Below, one piece after another: positions 17,803 to 26,985 of a stretch of 58,564 bases of DNA (position 1 is its first letter; every line of letters starts with the position of its first letter). The notes beneath the pieces were generated by a model that saw only the letters and a program-made list of their open reading frames with translations, did no database searches and was not told the DNA's origin. A program made the position numbers and the translations under genes. This DNA comes from JAPSGM01 sp036556985 (GTDB lineage: Bacteria; Chloroflexota; Limnocylindria; QHBO01), in the NCBI GenBank assembly GCA_036556985.1, contig DATBIK010000113.1, positions 1 to 58,564 of the forward strand, given 5' to 3'.

Positions 17803-18720
17803 ATGTCCGATCCCTCGCGGCCGCCGGCCAGCCACGTTTTCATCGCCGGGCTGCCGCGCACCGGATCCACGCTGACCCACCGCATCCTCAACCGGTCATC
17901 CAGCGTCCGGCTGGCAGGCGAGACCCACTTTCTCGGCGCACCCGGCGCCTTCGGTCGTGGCAGCGGCTACGCCGACCGCTTCGCCGCCGTCGGCGACATG
18001 GGCTCAGACGAGGGGCTCGAGCGCGTGGTGGCGGCGATCTACGAGATGCGCGGGAAGAGCTTCTGGTCGAGGTTCGCCCACGTTGTCGAGCGAGGCGAAT
18101 TCGAGGAGGCGCTGCGCGCGAGCGATCGCACCCGGCGCGGGCTGTTCGACGCCGTGCTGCGCACGTACGCCGGCGGGCGGCCCGTGGCAGGCGACAAGAC
18201 CCCGGAGCACATCCACGCGGTGCCGACGCTGCTCGACTGGTTCCCCGACGCACGAGTGATCCACACGTTCCGCGACCCGCGGGCGATCTACGTCTCGCTG
18301 CGGCGCAAGGAACGCCCCGAGGCGCTCACCCCGGTGGGACGCCTCGCCCGCCGCGCCGGCCCGCCATTCGAGCTCTACGCCAGCACCAGCCTGGCGATAC
18401 GGTGGCGCCGTGTTGCGCGACTCCATCGCGGGTACGAGCGACGCTATCCCGGGCGCTACCTGCTCCTGCGCTTCGAGGACATGCTCGCTGATCCCGAAGC
18501 CGCCACCCACCGCCTGTGCAGCTTCATTGGCATCCCCTTCGAGGAGCCGATGCTGGAACAGGTCGTCCACAACTCGAGCTACATGCCGAAGCAGTCGCGG
18601 GCGGGGATCGACCGCTCCGCCGGCGAGCGCTGGCGCGACCACCTGCCTGGGGTGACGGCGCGCTGGCTCGTCGCGTGGGCCAGCCCCCGGCTGTTGGAGG
18701 CCTTCGGCTACGAACCCTGA
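17803..18720 (+). CDS. Sulfotransferase-like protein 1
   Basis: A 305-residue P-loop sulfotransferase fold that should transfer sulfate from PAPS. The 5'-phosphosulfate loop is GLPRTGST (16-23). GDKTPEH at 130-136 and the 3'-phosphate motif FRDPRAIYVS at 156-165 follow, then LLLRFEDMLADPEAATHRLCSFIGIPFE. It is closest in pattern to the protein at 23378 (same KTPxH, RDPRAIYVS and IPFEE), so these two form a subgroup. The 3' end overlaps the convergent glycosyltransferase by 13 bp. CACAAT lies six bases upstream of the ATG and could be a -10 box of a leaderless transcript. The acceptor is unknown but is presumably a saccharide of this locus. Confidence 0.9.
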   Translation: MSDPSRPPASHVFIAGLPRTGSTLTHRILNRSSSVRLAGETHFLGAPGAFGRGSGYADRFAAVGDMGSDEGLERVVAAIYEMRGKSFWSRFAHVVERGEFEEALRASDRTRRGLFDAVLRTYAGGRPVAGDKTPEHIHAVPTLLDWFPDARVIHTFRDPRAIYVSLRRKERPEALTPVGRLARRAGPPFELYASTSLAIRWRRVARLHRGYERRYPGRYLLLRFEDMLADPEAATHRLCSFIGIPFEEPMLEQVVHNSSYMPKQSRAGIDRSAGERWRDHLPGVTARWLVAWASPRLLEAFGYEP

Positions 18721-19922
18721 CGTCGGGCGATGGCCGCCTGGTAGGCCTCTGCATGGCGCGCCGCCTGGCGCGCCGCGCTGAACTCGCGCTCCACCCTGGT
18801 GCGGGCCGCACGCCCCAGGCGCGCCCGCTCCGTCGGGTCGGCCAGGAGCCGGGCGATCGCCCTCGCCAGTCCGGCGGCGTCGCCCGGCGGGACGAGGATG
18901 CCGTTCTCACCGTTCTCCACGACCTGGCGGCTGCCCGCCACGTCCGTGGCGACGACCGGGAGCCCGGCGGCCATCGCCTCCAGCAGCGCCATCGGCAGGC
19001 CCTCCCACAGGGACGGAAGCGCGAAGAGATCGCTCGCGGCGAGGAGCTCCGGCACGTCGGGCCGGTTGCCGAGGAATCGGATCGAGGCGAGCCCGAGCTC
19101 GCCGGCCCGGCGCTCCAGGGACTCGCGCTCCGGCCCCTCGCCGACGAGCAGGACCGCATCGTCCGTCGCCAGCTCGACACCGCGCAGCGCTTCGAGAAGG
19201 ACGCGGTGGCCCTTCTGGGCGAACAGCTTGGCGACCACGACGACCAGCCGGGAGTCGGCGGCCAGGCCGAGACCGGCCCGGACGCGATCCCGGGCGCGTG
19301 GGTCCTCGACGGTGTATCGGGCCACGTCTACGCCGTTCGGGATCACGAACAGCCGATCGACCGGCGGCCGGTACGCCTTTCGGACGGCCCCAGCGACGTC
19401 GTCGGAGACGCAGACGAAGCCATCCACCACCCTGCCCGCGCCGCGGTACGCGGCCCGGAACCCCACCCGCTTCGCGCCGAGCAGCCAGCGCTGGCCCGAC
19501 GGGAGCTGGTCGGGGCGGAGGTCGAGCAGCGCGTTGTGGACGGTCCACAGGACGACCGGTCCGCCCGATCGCCGTAGGCTGAGTGCCAGGAAGTCGAGGC
19601 TTCCCAGCAGGTGCGTCTGGACCGCCGAGACATCCTCCCGCTCGACGAGCTCAGAGAGCCGGCGGCGGATCGCGCGCAGCTCCGAGACCGATCGGGCGGG
19701 CGAAAGGAACGAATGGCGCCGGCCATCGAGGACGTGAACGGGGATGCCGCCGGCGGCGATCTCGGCCCGCAGCGGACCGTCGCGGAACGTCGCCACCACC
19801 GGCCGCCAGCCGGTCGTCGGCTGGTAGCGAACCAGGGTGCGCACCACTTCCTGCGCCCCGCCGCGTTCGAGATTGGCGATGAGGTGGAGCACCGTGCGGG
19901 TGCTGCCGACGCGTTCGGTCAT
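18708..19922 (-). CDS. Glycosyltransferase, GT4 family
   Basis: A 404-residue protein starting MTERVGSTRTVLHLIANLERGGAQ, the classical GxGGAQ-type opening of GT4 enzymes. AVQTHLLGSLDFLAL, GFVCVSDDVAGA and VIPNGVDVARY follow. The donor domain shows VVVVAKLFAQKGHRVLLEAL, LVGEGPERESLE, FALPSLWEGLPMALLEAMAAGLPVVATDV and NGILVPPGD. The EGLPMALLE helix holds the catalytic glutamates. ATG at 19922 is preferred. The frame stays open to 20084, but that part reads into the divergent promoter of the polymerase gene. The donor sugar is not determined. Confidence 0.93.
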   Translation of the reverse strand: MTERVGSTRTVLHLIANLERGGAQEVVRTLVRYQPTTGWRPVVATFRDGPLRAEIAAGGIPVHVLDGRRHSFLSPARSVSELRAIRRRLSELVEREDVSAVQTHLLGSLDFLALSLRRSGGPVVLWTVHNALLDLRPDQLPSGQRWLLGAKRVGFRAAYRGAGRVVDGFVCVSDDVAGAVRKAYRPPVDRLFVIPNGVDVARYTVEDPRARDRVRAGLGLAADSRLVVVVAKLFAQKGHRVLLEALRGVELATDDAVLLVGEGPERESLERRAGELGLASIRFLGNRPDVPELLAASDLFALPSLWEGLPMALLEAMAAGLPVVATDVAGSRQVVENGENGILVPPGDAAGLARAIARLLADPTERARLGRAARTRVEREFSAARQAARHAEAYQAAIARRQGS

Positions 19923-20066
19923 CGGGTGACCGCGGTGATGCTGCGGGCCATGCCCGAGATCTTGCCAGTGACGGTGCCTTCCGGCGAGCGCCGCCGCGCA
20001 CAGTGAAGGAATGGGCCAGCTGCGCAGGTGGCGTTCTTCCGGCGTGGCGATACTATGGACGGCCAC

Positions 20067-21515
20067 ATGACCGCCATCCACCACTCAGCGGCGACGGTCC
20101 GCCCCTCGTCGCGTGTCACGATCGGGGTGCTGGCCGTTGGGGCCGCCCTGGCCGTGGTGGTCGCCGTGTTCGCATCGCAGGGGCACGACCGAAGCAGCCT
20201 GGCGGTGGCAGTGGCGCTGCCGCTCGTCATCGTCCTCCTTCGCTATCCGTGGGCGGGTGTCCTGCTGTGGCTGGCGGTGATGCCGTTCCTGGCGATCGGC
20301 GATGGCGCGGCGGGGCCGGAGACGTGGCTCTTCGACCGTTTGCTCGTGCCGACCGTCCTCGCCCTGGCCCTCGGCTACCGGCTGGTCGGCCTGAGCCGCA
20401 GCTACTTCCGCCTCAGCGTGACAGACCTGGCACTTGCCGCCTTCATCGTCGTGGCGCTGGCGAACATCTGGATGCTGAGCTCGGACACGATGCGGAACAC
20501 GGCTGCCTTCTACAACCTGGTGATGATCCCGATCGCCATCTACTGGCTCGTCCGGGTCATCGAGCCGCGTGAGCGCGAACTGAAGTGGCTGCTGTGGATC
20601 ATGGCGGCGCTCGTGGTCATCCAGTTCGCGGTCGGCGTCCTGAGCTGGCTGGCGCCGTCGGTGCTCCCCGCACAATGGCTGGGGCGCGCAGGCGAACGGA
20701 CGGTCGGCACAGTGCGTGGGCCGGCGATGTACAGCACCACGCTCATGGTCGGCGGGATGATGGCGATGGCCTACCTGTCGACGGTCCGCGGGCAGCTCGC
20801 GAGGTGGGCGCTGTTCGGGATCGTGGCGCTCGCCTTCATCGGGATCGGCATCTCCTTCTCCCGAGGCTCGTGGGCGGGCGCGGCACTCGTGCTCCTTGGC
20901 CTGCTCTTCGTCCGACGGCGGATCGCCCTCGGACTGCTGGCCGTCGGCCTCGTCGCGCTGGGCGCGGTGGCGGCGGTGAACTTCGGGGGCATCGTCGCAT
21001 ACGCCACCGCGCGCCTGTCCGACGCCGACACCGCCGAGTCCCGGCTCGTCACGAACAATGCCGCCCTGCGCATGATCCAGGCCCGCCCCCTCACCGGGTT
21101 CGGCTATGGCAACTTCGAGCTCTTCGACGAGTCGTACAAGGTCCGGATCGGCGACCTGCCGGCCGAGGAGGGCAGCGCCCACCACACCTTCCTCGCCCTC
21201 GCCGCCGAGAACGGCCTGCCCGCGCTCCTCCTCTACCTGTTCCCTGCGGCCTGGCTGCTGTGGCTGACCCTGCGCCGCTGGCGGCAGGTCACCAGCCGCG
21301 ATCCGTTACACGGGCCGCTGTTGGTCGGACTCTGGCTCGGCATCCTCCACGAGGCCACGGTGATGCAGTTCATGGACATGCTTCATTCGAGCACGTGGGG
21401 CACCGGGCTGTGGTGGCTGATGCTCGGGTTGATTCACGTGATCATCAGCCGCGGATCCCGCCCTGCCAACGTCGTCCGAGTGGGATGGACAGTCCCCGCC
21501 GATCTCCGCCAGTGA
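20067..21515 (+). CDS. O-antigen ligase / Wzy-type polymerase
   Basis: A roughly 482-residue polytopic membrane protein with about 11 hydrophobic segments. The Wzy_C/WaaL signature region includes GIGISFSRGSWAGAALVLLG, TNNAALRMIQARPLTGFGYGNFELF, the periplasmic-type loop with EEGSAHHTFLALAAENGLPALLLYL, and LHEATVMQFMD. The RxxxPLTGxGxG and H-N/H-H pair are the functional hallmarks of polymerases that join lipid-linked repeat units. In this locus it is the natural polymerase partner of the flippase at 33301 and the Wzz-like protein at 34847. Start candidates are GTG 20028, ATG 20055 and ATG 20067. A TACTAT at 20051-20056 favours the last. It is followed by a sulfotransferase with a GTGA overlap. 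Confidence 0.88.
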   Translation: MTAIHHSAATVRPSSRVTIGVLAVGAALAVVVAVFASQGHDRSSLAVAVALPLVIVLLRYPWAGVLLWLAVMPFLAIGDGAAGPETWLFDRLLVPTVLALALGYRLVGLSRSYFRLSVTDLALAAFIVVALANIWMLSSDTMRNTAAFYNLVMIPIAIYWLVRVIEPRERELKWLLWIMAALVVIQFAVGVLSWLAPSVLPAQWLGRAGERTVGTVRGPAMYSTTLMVGGMMAMAYLSTVRGQLARWALFGIVALAFIGIGISFSRGSWAGAALVLLGLLFVRRRIALGLLAVGLVALGAVAAVNFGGIVAYATARLSDADTAESRLVTNNAALRMIQARPLTGFGYGNFELFDESYKVRIGDLPAEEGSAHHTFLALAAENGLPALLLYLFPAAWLLWLTLRRWRQVTSRDPLHGPLLVGLWLGILHEATVMQFMDMLHSSTWGTGLWWLMLGLIHVIISRGSRPANVVRVGWTVPADLRQ

Positions 21516-22390
21516 CGTTGGCCGGTCCGGTCTTCATCGCCGGACTCGACCACAGCGGGAAGACTGCCCTGCGGCTGGCCCTCGCGGCACGCGCCGGGAT
21601 CCATCTCGTGCGGCGGTTCGAGCTCTGGACGCGGCTGTGGCCGGCCCACCGGCGCGATGGCCGCCCCGACCGGCTGGTGCATGCGCTCACGCGGGGACAC
21701 GGCGCCGCGATGGGCCTGGATCGTGAGGGGCTGCTGCACGCCGCCGAGACAGGCGCCTTCGGGGACGTGGTGCGGGAGATCGGCCGCCAGCTCTGCCGGC
21801 GGAGCGGAGCGCGGCGCTGGGGAGTCCAGGAGGCGCTCCTCGAACTCGTGGCCGATGCGGTGCTGCGGGAGCTGCCCGAGGCGCGGATCGTCCACCTCGT
21901 GCGCGATCCCCGGGAGCGGTACGGCGCCATGCTCGACGCGCGGGCGACGGGGCGGGCCGGCGTGGGAGCCGAGACGGCCGCCTGGATCGATTCCACCCGA
22001 GCGGCGCTGCGGGTGGCGGCCGCCCGCCCGGCGGAGTTCAAGATCGTCCGCTACGAGGCGCTGCTGGAGGACCGAGAGGCCACGCTGCGCGAGGTGTGCG
22101 ACTTCATCGGCGCGTCATGCCCTCCGCGCCCGGCGGCGGGGGGCGGCAACGGCGAGGCGGATGAGCGGCGCACGGGAGATGTGCACCTCAACGAGCAGGA
22201 CGTGGCCTTCATCCAGGCTCATGCCGGTTCCGAGCTCGCCGCGATCGGGTACCGGCTCCAGCCGGTGGCCCCGCGGACCGGTATCCTTCGCCATCGGCCG
22301 ATCGACGCCGTCCGCTGGCAGCTTGGCCGCCTGGCCTGGCGCAGGCGAACGAGGCAGCTCGGCCCGCGGTTCGGAGCGCAGGGAGGATGA
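21512..22390 (+). CDS. Sulfotransferase-like protein 2 (GKT-type P-loop)
   Basis: A 292-residue protein with a sulfotransferase layout but an unusual phosphosulfate loop, GLDHSGKT at 11-18, where other family members have R-T/S-G-T/S. The 3'-phosphate motif is LVRDPRERYGA (129-139), and KIVRYEALLEDREATLREVCDFIG follows. The segment WGVQE (103-107) stands where related proteins have WGDKS. GTG at 21512 gives a GTGA overlap with the polymerase gene. An ATG at 21485 is also possible. A GKT loop is more like a Walker A kinase motif, so the donor could differ from PAPS. That idea rests on the motif alone. Confidence 0.8.
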   Translation: MTLAGPVFIAGLDHSGKTALRLALAARAGIHLVRRFELWTRLWPAHRRDGRPDRLVHALTRGHGAAMGLDREGLLHAAETGAFGDVVREIGRQLCRRSGARRWGVQEALLELVADAVLRELPEARIVHLVRDPRERYGAMLDARATGRAGVGAETAAWIDSTRAALRVAAARPAEFKIVRYEALLEDREATLREVCDFIGASCPPRPAAGGGNGEADERRTGDVHLNEQDVAFIQAHAGSELAAIGYRLQPVAPRTGILRHRPIDAVRWQLGRLAWRRRTRQLGPRFGAQGG

Positions 22391-22391
22391 C

Positions 22392-23369
22392 GTGTCGAGT
22401 CCGATCCTGATCGGAGGTCTGGAACGCACGGGCACGAGCCTGATCTTCGCGCTGCTCGCCTCGCATCCCCGCATCGCCATGACACGTCGCACCAACTGGT
22501 GGACCTACTTCTACGGCCGATTCGGCGACCTCCGCAAGGACGAAGCGCTGCGGCGGATCCTGGACGAGATGCGGCGCTACCGCCGCCACCGCAAGCTGGA
22601 GCTCGACTTCGAGCGTCTCGAGCGCGACTTCCGGGCGGGCGAGCGCACGTACTGCCGCCTGTTCGACCTCATGGAGACACAGCACGCCGAGCGGCTCGGC
22701 CGTCCGCGCTGGGGCGACAAATCCCTGCACACCGAGCGCTACGCGGAGCGCGTGTACGCCTGCTTCCCGGACGCGCGCATCATCCACCTGATCCGCGACC
22801 CGCGGGACCGCTACGCGTCCGCCCTGAAGCGCTGGCGGTCGAACCGTGGCGGGGTGGGATCAGCGACCGCCGCGTGGCTCGCCTCGGTAGAGCTCGGCGC
22901 ACGGAACACAAAGCGCTACCCGGGGCGCTATCGGCTGCTCCGCTACGAGGACCTCGTCCGCGACCCCGAGGGCGAGCTTCGCTCGGTATGCGAGTTCATC
23001 GGCGAACCGTACGAGCCGGCGATGCTCGGCATGGCCGGCGCGACCGACTTCCGGGACGCCGGCGGGAACAGCTCGTACGGGAAGTTCTCGACGGGCGAGA
23101 TCTCGCCGAGGTCCGTGGGCCGCTACCGCGAGGTGCTGAGCGACCGACAGGTCGCCTTCGTGCAGCGCACCGCCGGGCGGGCGATGGCCGACCTCGGCTA
23201 CCCGCCAGCCGACGTCGGGCTCGACGGCATGGAGCGGACGGCCTATGTCCTCGGCACGGTGCCGCTGAACGCCGGGAAGATGATGCTGTGGCGGGCGCGC
23301 GAGCGCTGGTACGACGTCACCGGACGGGCGCCGTCATCCGACACGATGGTCGCCGATCAGACGGCCTAG
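22392..23369 (+). CDS. Sulfotransferase-like protein 3
   Basis: A 325-residue protein with the P-loop GLERTGTS (9-16), WGDKS at 107-111 and IRDPRDRYAS (134-143), followed by YRLLRYEDLVRDPEGELRSVCEFIGEPYEPAML. NWWTYFYGRFGDL after the P-loop is nearly repeated in the protein at 28960 (NLWTFFYGQYGDL), so the two are paralogues separated by 6 kb. The GTG start has GGAGG a few bases upstream and lies 1 bp after the previous stop. It belongs to the plus-strand run polymerase - sulfotransferase 2 - sulfotransferase 3. The C-terminus (about 280-325) is an extra region shared with the 28960 protein. Confidence 0.9.
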   Translation: MSSPILIGGLERTGTSLIFALLASHPRIAMTRRTNWWTYFYGRFGDLRKDEALRRILDEMRRYRRHRKLELDFERLERDFRAGERTYCRLFDLMETQHAERLGRPRWGDKSLHTERYAERVYACFPDARIIHLIRDPRDRYASALKRWRSNRGGVGSATAAWLASVELGARNTKRYPGRYRLLRYEDLVRDPEGELRSVCEFIGEPYEPAMLGMAGATDFRDAGGNSSYGKFSTGEISPRSVGRYREVLSDRQVAFVQRTAGRAMADLGYPPADVGLDGMERTAYVLGTVPLNAGKMMLWRARERWYDVTGRAPSSDTMVADQTA

Positions 23370-23377
23370 CCGGGTGG

Positions 23378-24313
23378 TCAGCCGGCGTACCCGACGCCGC
23401 GCATCCGCCTCCCCAGCCACAGCCGAAACCAGGCGGCCGCCCGCGGCGACAGCTGGCCGCGCCACCGATCGGCCGCACCGGAGTCAAACCCGCTGCTTCC
23501 CAGCGTCTGGCCGTAGCTGACCACGACCCGATCGAGCATCTGCTCCTCGAAGGGGATTCCCACGAAGCGGCACACGCGCTCGACCTCGGCCCGCGGATTG
23601 GTCACGAGGTCCTCGAAGCGGACAACGAGGTAGCGGCCCGGGTGACGGCGCCGGTTCTCTCGCAGCCGGGCAACGCTATCCAGCCAGGCGAGGGTGGTCT
23701 GGACCAGGAGCGCTGCGCCCAGGCCGCCAGGGACGTGCCGCAGCGCGCGGTACGGCAGAGAACCGGGATGCTCGCGCCGGCGGCGGAGGTCGGAGACGTA
23801 GATCGCCCGGGGGTCACGCAGCATGTGGATGATGCGGCCGCCCGGATACCACCTCAGCAGGGTGTCGCCGTGCCGGACGTGGGCCGGCGTCTTCTCGCCG
23901 ATGACGGTCCTGCCGCGCCGGTCCGCGTAGAGGCGGAGCAACGTGTCGAAGACGGCCCGTTCGCCACGATCGGACGCGAGCAGTCGGGCCCGGAACTCGG
24001 CGCGGGGCACGTTTCGCTTCAGCCAGACCCACGCCCGGCTTGGGTCACGAAACCAGTGCCGGGCGGCGACGCGATCGTAGAGGTGGTCCACCACCCGGTC
24101 GACGACCTGCTCATCGTCGAGGTCGCCCATGCCGCGAACCGCTCGGTGCACCCCTTCGGCCGCCAGCAGGTGCCCGAAGTAGTGGTTCTCGTTCGTGATC
24201 GCCACCAGCGACGACGCGTTCAGGATGCCGCGCATGAGGGTCGTTCCGCTGCGGTGCACACCCACCACGAAGATGGCCTCCGCGGGGGACGCAGCCGCCT
24301 CGTCCGCCGTCAT
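23378..24313 (-). CDS. Sulfotransferase-like protein 4
   Basis: A 311-residue protein. GVHRSGTT (18-25) is the phosphosulfate loop, GEKTPAH follows at about 139-145, and LRDPRAIYVS (165-174) is the 3'-phosphate site. YLVVRFEDLVTNPRAEVERVCRFVGIPFEEQMLDRVV follows. These features group it with the protein at 17803. ATG at 24313 is the first start compatible with the family's N-terminus. The gene stands alone on the minus strand between two plus-strand sulfotransferase pairs, ending 8 bp from sulfotransferase 3. Such a change of strand inside a block of homologues suggests gene-by-gene insertion or local inversion. Confidence 0.9.
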   Translation of the reverse strand: MTADEAAASPAEAIFVVGVHRSGTTLMRGILNASSLVAITNENHYFGHLLAAEGVHRAVRGMGDLDDEQVVDRVVDHLYDRVAARHWFRDPSRAWVWLKRNVPRAEFRARLLASDRGERAVFDTLLRLYADRRGRTVIGEKTPAHVRHGDTLLRWYPGGRIIHMLRDPRAIYVSDLRRRREHPGSLPYRALRHVPGGLGAALLVQTTLAWLDSVARLRENRRRHPGRYLVVRFEDLVTNPRAEVERVCRFVGIPFEEQMLDRVVVSYGQTLGSSGFDSGAADRWRGQLSPRAAAWFRLWLGRRMRGVGYAG

Positions 24314-24391
24314 CGTCTGGCCGGCGCGCCGAGCGGCGGGCGGTGGTACCCTCCGCCTCCACCAGCGTGCCGTGCCAACCCGGGGACTCTG

Positions 24392-25117
24392 ATGATCATC
24401 AGCCACCAGTACCGATACGTGTTCGTGGAACTGCCGCGCACGGGCTCCAGCGCCGTCCGCCGCGAGTTGCGCGAACTGTATGACGGCGCCCCGATCCTCG
24501 ACAAGCACAGCACGTACGACGAGTTCCGTCGCCAGGCGACCGAGGACGAGCGGCGCTACTTCGTCTTCTCCACGATTCGCAACCCGCTCGACGACGCCGT
24601 GAGCCGCTACTTCAAGCTGAAGACGGACCACCGACAGCGCTTCTCGGACGTCACGCGCCAGAAGCATCGGCGTCCGCTGAACACGTTCCTGGACGAGCGG
24701 ATGTTCCGCTGGGTCGCGAAGACCGAGGGGGACTTCTCGACCTTCTTCCTGCACTTCTACCGCCTGCCGCACGACACGTGGGCCAGCCTCGACCACCGCA
24801 ACTTCGACTTCGTGATGCGGTTCGAGCGCCTTGTGGACGACTTCGACGCCGCCCTGCGCCGGATTGGCATCGAGCCCACCCGGCCGCTGCCCTCTCGCAA
24901 CGTGACCGGCGAACGGGGCCGCAGTTACGCCGACTACTACACCCCGGCCGCACAACGCCGCGCCCTGCGCGTCTTCGGCCCGTACATGCGGCGCTGGGGC
25001 TACGCGTTCCCGCCGGAGTGGAAGCTGCCCGCGCCATCGGCCTTCGACGAGCTGAGCTACCGTGCCTTCAGCCGCGTGGCACGAACCTACTGGACCCACA
25101 TCCGCCCCCGGACCTGA
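24392..25117 (+). CDS. Sulfotransferase-like protein 5 (short, Sulfotransfer_2-like)
   Basis: The shortest of the set, 241 residues. It begins MIISHQYRYVFVELPRTGSSA, with the phosphosulfate loop ELPRTGSS at 13-20. The second motif is IRNPLDDAVSRYF (62-74), as in carbohydrate sulfotransferase family 2 (chondroitin/HNK-1 type) proteins. In those proteins the sequence starts right at the loop and the acceptor is a sugar hydroxyl. FDFVMRFERLVDDFDAALRRIGI marks the helix near the C-terminal half. It is distinct from the other eight by both loop context and length. Its stop overlaps the start of sulfotransferase 6 (TGATG). Confidence 0.87.
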   Translation: MIISHQYRYVFVELPRTGSSAVRRELRELYDGAPILDKHSTYDEFRRQATEDERRYFVFSTIRNPLDDAVSRYFKLKTDHRQRFSDVTRQKHRRPLNTFLDERMFRWVAKTEGDFSTFFLHFYRLPHDTWASLDHRNFDFVMRFERLVDDFDAALRRIGIEPTRPLPSRNVTGERGRSYADYYTPAAQRRALRVFGPYMRRWGYAFPPEWKLPAPSAFDELSYRAFSRVARTYWTHIRPRT

Positions 25118-26103
25118 TGAGCGGCCCGACGTCGACCGCCGAGGGGCGCCGCTACGCCTTCCTGGCATCCAGCCCGTATTCCGGCTCCACGCTCCTCTCC
25201 TTCCTGCTCGCCAGGCATCCGCGGGTTTCGACGATCAGCGACGTGTCCGGCACGCGCCGTCGTCAGATGATGTCCACCTTCCGCTGCTCCTGCGGCCGGC
25301 TGATGCGCGCGTGTCCGTTCTGGGCACGCCTGGCAGACCAGTCGCGCGAGCGCGGCATCCCCGACCTCGACCTGGCCGATTTCAGGCTGGGCTTCGACAC
25401 CGCCCACCGCGGCCCGCTGCAACGGCTCCACGCGCGGTCGCTCCGCTGGTCCGCACTGGAGCACCTCCGGGACCGCGCGCTCGCGCCGCTCGGTGTGGAT
25501 GCCGCGATGCGGGAGGTCGGCCGCCGCAGCTGGGCGCTGGCGAACGCGGTGATGGACATCACCCGCACCGACGTGTTCGTGGATGCGTCGAAGGAGCGCC
25601 TGCGCATCCGATACCTGGAACGTCATCTGCCGGTCCGCCCGTTGGTCATCCACCTCGTGCGTGACGTGCGCGGCGTGGTGGAGTCGACGTTGCGGCGCGG
25701 CAAGGTGGACGAGCGGGCGGCAACCATCGCCCGGGGATGGGCGAGAACGAACGACAGCATCGAGCGGCAGCTGCGGGAGCTGCCGGCGGATCGGGCGTTC
25801 CGCGTCCGCTACGAGGACCTGTGCCAGGACGTTCCCGGCGTCCTGCGCTCCGCCTTCGCATTCCTCGGCGTGGACCCCGATGCCAGCCTGCGGCCGATCG
25901 GGCGCGAGCAGCACATGCTCGGCAACCAGATGCGACTGGTGGCGTCGTCCGACATCCGCCTGGACGAACGGTGGCGGGGCACCCTCGACCCGCGGACCGA
26001 GGAGGCCATCGTCACCGCCGCCACGCCGGTTTTCGCGCGGCTGTATCCCGAACGCGCCACCCTCGCGCCGGCAGGCTCGTCCGGTCAGTCATCGCGGCGG
26101 TAG
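25117..26103 (+). CDS. Sulfotransferase-like protein 6 (with Cys cluster)
   Basis: A 328-residue protein with SSPYSGSTL (18-26) as P-loop, DASK at 156-159 and HLVRDVRGVVES (179-190) as 3'-phosphate region. FRVRYEDLCQDVPGVLRSAFAFLGVD follows. It differs from its neighbours by a cysteine-containing insert after the P-loop (C57, C59, C66 in the CSCGRLMRACPFW context). This insert occurs in a branch of bacterial sulfotransferases and may hold a metal or a disulfide. The 3' end overlaps the convergent gene at 26085 by 19 bp. The acceptor is unknown. Confidence 0.86.
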   Translation: MSGPTSTAEGRRYAFLASSPYSGSTLLSFLLARHPRVSTISDVSGTRRRQMMSTFRCSCGRLMRACPFWARLADQSRERGIPDLDLADFRLGFDTAHRGPLQRLHARSLRWSALEHLRDRALAPLGVDAAMREVGRRSWALANAVMDITRTDVFVDASKERLRIRYLERHLPVRPLVIHLVRDVRGVVESTLRRGKVDERAATIARGWARTNDSIERQLRELPADRAFRVRYEDLCQDVPGVLRSAFAFLGVDPDASLRPIGREQHMLGNQMRLVASSDIRLDERWRGTLDPRTEEAIVTAATPVFARLYPERATLAPAGSSGQSSRR

Positions 26104-26966
26104 CCGGCGAGATAGTCGAAGCGCGCGATGAGCTCCTCGACGCGGCGCGCGTCTTCCGGCCGCCATTCCACCTCGGTCCTGCTGCGCGCCGGGGAACGGT
26201 AGACCTGCGCGGTGGCGGCCGCCAGGTAGGCGTCGTCGGCCTCCACGCCGAGAAAGGCGCACAGCGCCGTCAGGGTCGCCCGCGGATCGCCGACGAGCGC
26301 CTCGTGGCGCACCCGGTACAGCCGCTGCGACCCGATGCGCGCGGCGAGGGGAACGATGACCTCGCAATTCGCGGCGTACTGGGCAAATGCGCTCTCGAAG
26401 GTGCGGCCGCCGCGCAGCATCATGGTCGCGATGTTGTCGAAGGGGTTTCGCACCACGTGGACGAAGCGCACCTCGATGGGCGCCATCCGCTGCCGCAGCC
26501 GACGCAGCAGATCGGGATCGGCGCCGAGCCGGCGCGTGGTCCAGCCGGCCTGGCTGTCGCCCACCACCCGGAGCTCCTCGGCGCGGCCCTGCCACGCACC
26601 CGGCACGTGGTATGAGTACGTCTTCCCGCCCCGACCCGCCTTCTGTCGAAGGGTCGCCCCCTGACGGCGGGAAATCTCCAGCGACCCGTACATCAGCTGT
26701 CCGCGCGTGAATCCGGCACGGAGGTAGCGCAGCGCGTCGAGCTCGTCGGAGATGACGATCTGCCGATGCGCGTCGAGCAGCGCGCCGATCACGCTATGGC
26801 CGCTGCGAGCATGGCCGATGAACAGGCAGTACGTGCGCACGCCCTCGAAGCGTCGCCGCTCCCGCAGTGCGCCCGCCGCGAAGGCCACCGAGCGCCACGC
26901 GGTGTGGACCGGCGTCCGGCGCAGGACGTCCTTCACCGACGGCGCCCGCTCTGCGGGCGCCGCCAC
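26085..26966 (-). CDS. Sulfotransferase-like protein 7
   Basis: A 293-residue protein. The P-loop region is FIGHARSGHSVIGALLDAHR, so the usual T/S after SG is His (RSGHS, 54-58). This form is known from a bacterial sulfotransferase branch. VVRNPFDNIATM (171-182) is the 3'-phosphate region, and LYRVRHEALVGDPRATLTALCAFLGV is the next conserved helix. A GTG start gives a roughly 45-residue basic N-terminal part before the P-loop. The gene precedes the propeller gene at 26986 in coordinates but lies downstream of it in transcription, with a 19-bp gap, so the two may share a transcript. Confidence 0.85.
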   Translation of the reverse strand: MAAPAERAPSVKDVLRRTPVHTAWRSVAFAAGALRERRRFEGVRTYCLFIGHARSGHSVIGALLDAHRQIVISDELDALRYLRAGFTRGQLMYGSLEISRRQGATLRQKAGRGGKTYSYHVPGAWQGRAEELRVVGDSQAGWTTRRLGADPDLLRRLRQRMAPIEVRFVHVVRNPFDNIATMMLRGGRTFESAFAQYAANCEVIVPLAARIGSQRLYRVRHEALVGDPRATLTALCAFLGVEADDAYLAAATAQVYRSPARSRTEVEWRPEDARRVEELIARFDYLAGYRRDD

Positions 26967-26985
26967 CGCATCGGGAGGAGCGGCA

